Shown: piece by piece, positions 57,022-64,000 of the stretch
How the letters are laid out: the number at the start of each line of letters is the position of its first letter
Numbering within the stretch: the stretch's first letter is position 1
Assembly: GCA_948146395.1 (NCBI GenBank)
Contig: OX411554.1
Location: 42,359,869-42,423,868, forward strand
Length of the DNA: 64,000 bases
Source of the DNA: Fragum whitleyi
Taxonomy: Eukaryota > Mollusca > Bivalvia > Cardiida > Cardiidae
Reading direction: 5' to 3'
Position numbers and translations under genes: made by a program
The notes under the pieces: model-generated
What the model saw: only the letters and a program-made list of their open reading frames with translations
Told to the model about the DNA's origin: nothing
Databases searched by the model: none

Positions 57022-57747
57022 GTTAAAACATCGTGAAATTGACACTCACTGCGATCAAAACCATTCAAAATCACCCCCACAGTGCCCAATTCATTCATGC
57101 ATTCAAAACACTCACCCAATCTACCAAAAGTGCTCCGATATCATTAGAAAACATTTTGGGAAACATTTCGAAATCGCTTAAAGCGATCAACACTTCAATC
57201 AAATCGATCTAATTTTTCGACGATTTTATAAGCTGGTGTGGATTTTTAAGTATCTAATTGGTCAACGAAGGTATACAAACAGAAAAGACCATTTGTTTGT
57301 TTGTTTGAATGGATTTAACGCCGCTTTCAACAATCTCGCAGTTATATCGCGAAGGTCGGAGCACCTAACAATGGATTCCTGGTATTTCTTTCACCTGTAC
57401 TACCATTACACCCTTTCCTAGCCTCCGACTGCTATCCCACATAGGTTCACGATTATCTACCCATTGGTGAGAGACAAACGTCGGAAAGGATATTTGCCGC
57501 CACCGGGGATCGAACCCACGATTTCCGCATTGGAAGTCTTATCCAACCAACTGCGCTATGGTGGCGGCCAGAAAAGAGCGTACATTTTATTAAAAGGAGA
57601 TAATGAATATAGCTAATTTTGTTCATCCTAAACAAAATTAGCGATATCGGATAACCTCCCTTTAATTTCACTCACAATTCACAAGCCACACTCATTCAAA
57701 TTCATTCCAAAATCATTCACCTTTCATTTCACAACGCAAATAACAGT
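57022..57747 (+). mobile_element. TA-MITE interrupted by a nested SINE
   Basis: Left end CAGTTAAAACATCGTGAAAT after TA; left-half words to CAAACAGAAAAGACC. A minus-strand SINE interrupts at 57291-57569, and the MITE resumes at CAGAAAAGAGCG with the palindrome at 57595-57660 and a decayed right end (TTTCATTTCACAACGCAAATAACAG). It lies in the intron between the last two exons of peptide gene 2. Confidence 0.85.
57291..57569 (-). repeat. tRNA-derived SINE nested in a TA-MITE
   Basis: Read on the minus strand: head GGCCGCCACCATAGCGCAGT, TTGGTTGGATAAGACTTCC and GTGGGTTCGATCCCCGGTGG, then the family body and a CAAACAAACAAAT tail. CAGAAAAGA on both sides is the target duplication. Head and body are well preserved. 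Confidence 0.9.
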
Positions 57748-57816
57748 ATTTCATTGCTGTGTTAAAACATATTCTATCCAAGCTGAAGCATCTTCTCTAG
57801 ACAAGGGTGATGCTTA

Positions 57817-58111
57817 CAGTTAATTGCATCGTGAAATTAACGTTTATCTCAATCATAACCATTCTTAATCGCTCAATTACCGCTCCGTTCATTGATTCCA
57901 AACATCCACTCAAAGCCATTTATAAAATTTAAATGCATATTTTATTCAATGGAGGTAATTAATATCGCCAAATCTGTTCATTTTGAACAAAATCATCGAT
58001 TTGATAACCTCTTTTGAAATTCACCCCAAACTCACTCCTCGCACCCATTCAATATTATTCTAGAACCATTCTAAAACATTCACCTTGTCAATTTCACGAT
58101 GTTGTTAACTA
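57817..58111 (+). mobile_element. TA-MITE, internally deleted (about 295 bp)
   Basis: Left end CAGTTAATTGCATCGTGAAA after TA (57815-57816), palindrome at 57951-58013, right end TTTCACGATGTTGTTAACT. In the same intron of peptide gene 2. Confidence 0.85.
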
Positions 58112-58209
58112 CGTAATTAAGCTTATTTCTCGTAGCTAGCGAAGATGATTTCCTAATGATAGTAAGAATACACCGTGGTTGATATTTCCTTTTTTCCTCG
58201 GAGGTTTCA

Positions 58210-58262
58210 AAGGAACCCCTCACCCCGCACCCCAACCCCCACCCCCACCCCACCCCCACACA
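58210..58262. repeat. C-rich low-complexity tract
   Basis: CCCCTCACCCCGCACCCC and CCACCCCCACCCCACCCCC. Confidence 0.9.
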
Positions 58263-58365
58263 TTCTTACGGAAGGGATTCCTCCAGATAACCAAAGGTCC
58301 CTTTTCGTATCAAACTGTCAAAGAATTATCACCCTTTTCAATATTTTCTAATTATTTTCAAGTTA

Positions 58366-58432
58366 AGGTTCCATAACTTCACTTTGTTCCTTACGTTTGC
58401 AAGGAACAAAGTGGAGTTATGGAACCTTGGCT
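58366..58432. repeat. foldback hairpin
   Basis: AAGGTTCCATAACTTCACTT with TGTTCCTT and the inverse AAGGAACA with AAGTGGAGTTATGGAACCTT; small loop ACGTTTGC. Confidence 0.9.
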
Positions 58433-58564
58433 TGGAAATGGTGGATTACGATCGAAAGAATTTCAAACTTTTCAAACATTTTGAAACAAAGAGGGATCTT
58501 GAAGAAATCTTATGCCTGTTTGACGGGCGTATAAAACGCAATCGCTTTCTATTACAATACGTAC

Positions 58565-58701
58565 TGTAGAATCTGGTCGTCAACAGACTCGCCATTAAGC
58601 TCTCTTATTTGAGTTTCTGGTACATCACCGACATATGCATCAAGTACTTGTATTAAACACAACATTCGGTTTTCTTGTTTTTCATCTGAACAGAGTTCGT
58701 C
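58565..58701 (-). CDS. cationic peptide precursor gene 2, second pro-region exon
   Basis: Minus-strand exon of 137 bases between the acceptor TTGGCATTACAG and the donor CTACA|GTACGT. It starts in phase 0 and ends in phase 2, exactly what the last exon at 56701-56863 needs. The product starts DELCSDEKQENRMLC, continues with VLDAYVGDVPETQ and ends IRELNGESVDDQIL. It carries more acidic than basic residues. Homology to the gene 1 exon at 18917-19047 is supported by the C-x10-C pair near the N-terminus, the (R/K)ELN tail, similar size (137 and 131 bases) and equal phases. The acceptor has a weak pyrimidine tract, so the exact start is slightly less certain than the end. Probably part of the acidic propeptide; the two cysteines could form a disulfide. 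Confidence 0.72.
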
Positions 58702-58711
58702 CTGTAATGCC

Positions 58712-58778
58712 AATTACAAGTTAAGAATATCAGGGAATTGACACTTATTCCGATCAAAATCATGCTAAGTCCGGAGCT
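58712..58778 (+). repeat. TA-MITE left-end fragment
   Basis: AATTACAAGTTAAGAATATCAGGGAATTGACACTTATTCCGATCAAAATCAT, a decayed left end, abutting the acceptor of the exon at 58565-58701. Confidence 0.55.
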
Positions 58779-58847
58779 AGGATTCCTTCTGCAAAACTCG
58801 ACCGATTACGCCAAAATTCCGTTATTACTACGACCCGGTACACAGAA

Positions 58848-58922
58848 ACTACATAACGTCGATTTTCTACCAAAATCTCGTAACTACAGCTTTAAACAAG
58901 ATGTAGTTACGAGATTTTAGCA
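58848..58922. repeat. foldback hairpin
   Basis: AAAATCTCGTAACTACA (58870-58886) and TGTAGTTACGAGATTTTA (58903-58920) in inverted order, loop GCTTTAAACAAG. Confidence 0.85.
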
Positions 58923-59312
58923 GATCACCGACGATAATTTGTTTAGATTTTTGAAATTGAAAGACTAGTTGTTAAAGTCAATGTTTTTTTCTGAAAAATG
59001 CCATTTGAAATAAGCAATATTGAAATTTGAATAGGTTTTGAGATCAGTTTTATTATATAACCTGTCAATTAAGTTTGAATCTAATGAAAATCCTTTTAAC
59101 GGAAAAAGATTGGATCTAGCAGAATGTCGATAAAAGATTACGTTTCAAAAATTTACATAAATGAATTATAAAACACTAATTCAAAATTCTAAAAATCCAC
59201 CAAGGGCACACAGTTGCAAACCTTGTCGACATGCGCAATACGCGCAGTTTGACAAAGTTAAACACTTTTCGTAATTTCCAGACGCTCTCCTTCGCAGTGC
59301 CCGGTCACCTAC

Positions 59313-59503
59313 TAGGTCTATATTATCCATTCCATCTCCTTCTTCTGCCCCCACTTCTTCAGCGCCGACCTCTTCTCCATCCCCACTAGCATCAACACTA
59401 CCCGCGCCACTTTCTTCTGCTGCTTGTTTTGCAGGATCTTCTAGATTCTTTATTATAGCGTCGATCTCTGCATCGATGTCAGCGTTCCTTTTTTGATAAG
59501 TGT
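59313..59503 (-). CDS. cationic peptide precursor gene 2, acidic pro-region exon
   Basis: Minus-strand exon of 191 bases after the acceptor ATTTTAATTTATCCAG. It starts with two bases of a split codon (phase 1), matching the donor phase of the gene 1 signal exon. It then encodes 63 residues: TYQKRNADIDAEIDAIIKNL, a PAKQAAEE segment, and a strongly acidic part with the tandem motif EEVGAEEVGAEE and DGMDNIDL. Donor CTA|GTAGGT leaves phase 0 and joins cleanly to 58565-58701. Five bases on is another GT (TAG|GTGACC), but it would break the frame. If not spliced, the frame continues 37 further codons through RALRRRASG and a cysteine-rich end (CAYCACRQ) to a stop; this could be an alternative product. 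The acidic pro-piece would balance the +20 mature peptide. No signal exon was found upstream within the window. Confidence 0.7.
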
Positions 59504-59509
59504 CTGGAT

Positions 59510-60140
59510 AAATTAAAATTGGTTTAGTGAATTTCGTTTCCTATTTCCTCAATTTCTTGACTTATAATGCTGGTTTATTACATTAGTTGCATGCCAGTTA
59601 TCAGAAACATTAAACAGGGGTGCACTCAAGAGAAAGAAACAACAAAATGTACCGCTTTATCTGCAATAAACCAAAAAGAAACAACGATTTTGAGAAAGCG
59701 TTTCTGTCTTTTTGAAACACAAGAAGAAATTTGTTGTTTTGAAGTAACTCGGTTTAGTTTTATAGTAAACATAACTATACCTGAAAGTTTGTTGTTGTTG
59801 TTGATGTTGTTTTTTAAAGGAACGATATAATACCTTTTTGCAAAAACTTTTTAAAAGGGCCCTTCAATTCATTAGATGTTTCCTACATAGATACAACGAT
59901 TTGCAATGTAACCAAATCCCGGGTAACAACCGCCCAATGCTCAGTTAATTTAATGGGTTGTTAAATGATCTTGAGTGTGTATGTGTTTTGGTCGCAACCT
60001 CTCGAGTTTTGTTTCAATGCAATGTTCACAGAATGATTGCTAAAATCAGCGATTGTCTTCATCACAAGTAACTTGGAAACGCTTTCCATTAGCTTACGAA
60101 GGCGGAATGTACAGTTTTTTTGAGTTGTATTGAATACATG
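59510..60140. other. upstream of peptide gene 2 exon 2, no exon found
   Basis: AT-rich sequence on the side where the signal-peptide exon of gene 2 should lie. I found no minus-strand ATG plus hydrophobic stretch plus donor in phase 1 here or up to 64000. Confidence 0.4.
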
Positions 60141-60141
60141 T

Positions 60142-60576
60142 ATCAGCCTGTGCGTGGTATTTCCAACAATTTGAAATGTTCGTGAGGTAAAAACATTGAG
60201 AGGCGTAGACAAACACAAACTGTAAATATAAAGTTATTTGATGGTCCACAGTTACTTCGAAACCCTTTCCAGCGTTTATTCTAGGCAGGGGGATTCGGGG
60301 ATAGCCCCACTCTTTTCAAAGATCCCCCATATTTTCTATATTTGTAGAGGATTTTTTACTATGAACAAAGAGTATGGAATACCAAGTTTTTCTCAATTGC
60401 TTCAATTTTGTGATGAAACCACCCACAGTTAAGAAATCCTAGAATTAACACTGCCTTTCTATCCAATAAGCGCATAGTGAAGACTCTGGTCAGACTGTGC
60501 GAAAAAACAGTCTGGTCAGAGTCTTTGCTTTGCGCATATTTGAAATTGTTGGAAGTCTCAAACACAGGCTCATATA
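60142..60576. mobile_element. inverted-repeat element, family 3 (copy c)
   Basis: Left end CAGCCTGTGCGTGGTATTTCC with AACAATTTGAAATG. The right end has the perfect-looking hairpin GACTCTGGTCAGACTGTGCG-AAAAAA-CAGTCTGGTCAGAGTC (60482-60522), AAATTGTTGGAAGTCTC and ACACAGGCTCATATA. The middle is a longer version than in the copy at 16375-16620. Confidence 0.75.
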
Positions 60577-60783
60577 GTTTTGTTGTGCTTTGACCTGTTG
60601 GAATCAAACAGTCTATCTTGCTAGACCGACCACGTCTATAAAGGGACATTGTATTATCAAACGACCTTTTTCAAAGTCCTCCTCTTTATCTAAATAACAA
60701 AGGATCGTTGAGAAATTCGTAATTACTTGATAAAAATATGCTAATTCATTTCTAACAAAAAGTGTGTAGGCAACTATTCTCTA

Positions 60784-61706
60784 TTAAGGTTCATGTAAAG
60801 TGTTTGAGGCCCAATTTTAAAACACTTCATATGCCAAGAAAAAGCATTAAGCAACATAAGACTGTCATAGCTATAGCGGTATAGCAAAACATTGAGGAAA
60901 GGGTCATTTTGTACAGAACAAACAACTGCATGACTGTTGAATGAAATTAGCCCATATTTTAACAAATTACAGTCTAAAGTACGACCCATGTACTACTACA
61001 AACGTTGGTATAAAGCTCGAACCCAAAACGTAGTTTTGCAAGCAATTTATTTTGACTTATTTTATGAACACATATGTCATATATGTCATTCTAATTTTGT
61101 AAACGTGTAGATTTTTGTAAGGTTTGGTGTGTTATCACAACATGAATGGACATTAATAGTTTATATACCTGTAAGGTTGTTTAGCAATATATCAGTTTCT
61201 ATTTCACAAAATGATAAATATATAGTTATTTATCCTAGATCATTATATTCAAAAACTATAATTTGAAATAAATCGCAGAAAAGATTTTACAATACTATAG
61301 TGTGCTATTGCACCATACCTAGCATCTATTCTAAAAACAGACAAAACCGGTTTGACAAGTATGTTGACAAAATTAATGTAAATTAATTGTTTCAAAGGAG
61401 CTTTTTGAGACCGAGTTATATATCTAAGGTTGTAGTAGTACCTGGGTAGTACTTTAGACTGTACTTTGTTAAAATATGAGCCAATTTTTTCCAACCATCA
61501 TGCAGTTGCTTGTTCTGTACAAAATGACCCGTTTCCATAATGTTTTGGCTTTACCGCTATAGCTATGGCGGTCTTATGTTGCCCAACTGCTTGTGCTAAA
61601 AATAGCTTCATTTTGATATACAATATACCTGGACATACTGTTTTTTCTTGGCTAATGAAGTGCCCTTAAAATTGGGTCTCAAGCACTTTATATGAACCTT
61701 AAGACC
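60784..61706. mobile_element. 0.9 kb long inverted-repeat element
   Basis: The left arm 60784-61005 (TTAAGGTTCATGTAAAGTGTTTGAGGCCCA ... CATAGCTATAGCGGTA ... TACTACTACAA) is the diverged reverse complement of 61428-61706 (TTGTAGTAGTACC ... TACCGCTATAGCTATG ... CACTTTATATGAACCTTAAG). The middle of about 420 bases has no coding capacity. A foldback or MITE-like element of unknown superfamily. Confidence 0.85.
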
Positions 61707-61709
61707 ACC

Positions 61710-64000
61710 TTTGTTGGTCCCATAAGTGCTCGCGTTATACACGTTATACTGTAAGTTTAATTTGAGATCACTTTACAAGTAACTTTATTTTTATGTTATG
61801 AAATCAAAAGGAGTTATATTTTCTTGCTGTATACTTTGATAATTTGAACATATATATTAAAAATGAGACACAATGAATACAACGGTTTAGTGTAAATCAG
61901 TTTCATACATTATGTCCATTGTTTAAATTTAAACCTAAATCACACCCTAAGAACTGTTACAACGGACAAATACCTCTGCATGAAAACATGTTAAGGATTC
62001 GCAATGAAAACTGTTAAGGCGTCTGCTAATTTGTTTGAAAACATGTCGGTTTCGACATTATTTGTACAACCAGAAGACACGTTAGACTTTTTATATATTC
62101 CTATTCCATTCCTTGGATAATGAATAATCTTGATCGAAATATTTCTGATATTGATATTTCGGTAAAAAAGAGTTTTGATGGAAATTTGATCGAAAAACAG
62201 TGTTTTGTCTACTTCTTATTGGATCTTTGGAACAGAAAAAAGAAATATTGAAACATTTTATCTTTTTGGTGTTAAAACCCCTCAGTCTCCTCTTTTATAC
62301 CCGTTATCTAAAAAGAATGTCTTCAGTTTCGAAACTTATGCATTATTTCAATTTTATGCGTATGTTACGAACTCTGCCTAATTTTTTTGGTATGTTACAG
62401 TATCTTCACTACAGCGTTACAAACTCTGCCATCGATATTGCATACAAAAATCCCAGTTTTCTTGACGCCAGGATTTTCAAAAAACACAAAACACAAAATC
62501 CGAGTTATCTTATATCTAAGTCTTTTCTGCGAAATATGAGGTAGATGGGAGAAAAGTCCCAAAACTTCATTTAATGCGATATATCTAAAAATAACACTCT
62601 GATCTCCATTTTAATTTATGAAAAACAGTATGGCTTCCTTCTTTTCATTTATATCTGTCTTACTCTCAGGATAAGAAAGCACTCGCAAATGTTAATTATA
62701 CGAATGCCATGGTAGTCTAATCAGCATCGTAAAACATTCACCTGCTTTGAATGAAAGGGATCAAGAAAGTGTAAGCTTAAAATCTCCAATTCCAAATGGA
62801 TTGAACATTCTCAAAATCATCGGTTTAAATCTCTTCTACAAATGACGTTACGATTGTTTGCTCAGCCTTTCTGAAACATGAAACTTTTGTTCAAGTAAAT
62901 CTACATTTTGCTATTTTTAAAAATGTTATAAATGGGGCCTTGGCGCTTATTTTATAACTAGACATGTTTACAAATGGCATCAGCCAAGAGTGTTGTTAAA
63001 GTTACTTTTGAAATTCTAAGGAAAATACAACCCTGAGGTGAAATTACCTAGAAAATATAAATCTAAGCACAAAAAGGTCCTGTTTCGCATTTTTATTGAA
63101 AATGGACACTAATTTGCATTGAAGTAAATACGAGAATTGCAGGGAAAAGAACCTTTATTCGGTCTATATAAAAAGCCAATCAAACCTGAACTATCTCCGA
63201 GATTTGTATAAAAAGGTCAAAACAGCTAGCCGTGCCCTGACCTAAATATTTTCTGAGAGGATAGACCCGCCGAATTACTGGATGATTATAGTTTTTAAGT
63301 TTTTTCGAAATCACAGGACGTCCACGAGAGCCTGGGATGCTCTAATGCATTCTTCCCTGCGAAAAAGTTAAAGAACTGGTTCTAGAACTTGAATGGCAAT
63401 TAAAGAACAGTCGAACTAGCTCTTGAACCTATTCTTGAACTTCTTGTACTAGATATTAAACCAATTCTTAAATTTGAGTTCAAGGGTTGGGATAATTCAC
63501 CAATTATCATAAGGCGCTTTTTGCATTAATACTTCACCGCCCTGACTCTAATGCTACAACGAGTATATTGTAATCAAAATTCCTTAAAATCCATTTTCTT
63601 TGATGTTTTTCGAATTAATTTCGAACAAAAATATTCTGATGTTGGTATACTCATTATGTGAAAATTTGATGTAAATCAGATAGAGATTGTGGACTCTTTT
63701 GGGAAAATAAGTGTAAGTTAACAGCCGGGCGGACGGATAGACATACGGACAGACAGGAAATCATGGTTAGAGTATCTAATAAATCCCATTCAATTAAATA
63801 AAACATAAGAAATGTTTTCCATAAGAATCTGTAACCCATATTAGTGATGTAGTTACTATACTGTAACACTCTCTGTCATGCACCGTAACATATATTTTAT
63901 TTTATTGTTTCGATTTTTTTTTTATTTTCAGTTGTGGTCATAGGGAGGAAAATATTACCAATTATTTCAATTGATATTATTGTTTTAGATTGCATGAATT
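61710..64000. other. no gene seen
   Basis: AT-rich. A plus-strand frame of 114 codons (62200-62544) with VLKPLSLLFYTRYLKRMSSV has no recognised domain. The piece at 63640-63760 (GATGTAAATCAGATAGAGAT, GGCGGACGGATAGACATACG) is of the interspersed-repeat style. Confidence 0.4.

Noticed and set aside
57470..57569. tRNA gene on the minus strand
   Set aside because: Same reason: it is the head of the nested SINE with target duplication.
62620..62720. Possible signal exon of peptide gene 2 (minus strand, CCATGGCA... to a GTAAGA donor)
   Set aside because: The frame from that ATG meets a stop after four codons, and no hydrophobic stretch follows.

Overview
The window is nuclear DNA of an animal, most likely a marine bivalve or related mollusc. 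It is AT-rich and gene-poor. Coding sequence is split by introns with GT/AG borders. It is packed with tRNA-derived SINEs, terminal-inverted-repeat (MITE-like) elements, a Ty3/gypsy LTR retrotransposon, a LINE and interspersed sequences that I associate with bivalve genomes (for example around 45.4-45.6 kb and 39.8-40.4 kb). The species cannot be named from this sequence.

Layout. 0.2-5.5 kb: MITE copies and relics, plus a 2.8 kb non-coding element with long inverted ends. 5.5-8.7 kb (minus): a LINE with intact ORF1 and endonuclease, but cut off at the start of the reverse transcriptase. 9.9-11.0 kb (plus): the main exon of a galactose 3-O-sulfotransferase-like enzyme, whose present stop codon lies in the end of an inserted MITE. 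11-19 kb: SINEs and MITEs. 21.2-29.6 kb: a complete, young Ty3/gypsy element with 421 bp LTRs, 5-bp-range target duplication, gag and pol, and one nonsense codon inside reverse transcriptase. 31.5-58 kb: repeats, foldbacks and three diverged tandem arrays (39.2-43.5 kb). 58-64 kb: more repeats, including a 0.9 kb inverted-repeat element.

The most interesting content is a pair of paralogous, multi-exon genes on the minus strand. They appear to encode secreted precursors of strongly cationic amphipathic peptides. Gene 1 has a signal-peptide exon (31454-31517), a pro-region exon (18917-19047) and a mature-peptide exon (15765-15882). Gene 2 has an acidic pro-region exon (59313-59503), a second pro-region exon (58565-58701) and a mature-peptide exon (56701-56863). 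Splice phases agree between the two genes (phase 1, 0, 2 in order). The pro-exons share a C-x10-C pair and an ELN-containing tail. Both precursors end in Gly-Lys-Lys-stop, the pattern of a C-terminally amidated peptide. I read them as a candidate new antimicrobial peptide family; the function is inference. The gypsy element lies in an intron of gene 1, and the gene 1 counterpart of exon 2 was not found. Gene 2's signal-peptide exon was not found and may lie beyond the right edge.

The rest of the DNA is repeats or sequence in which I see no gene. One MITE family with TA target sites, about 435 bp when complete and carrying a central 65 bp palindrome, occurs about twenty times as full or partial copies.
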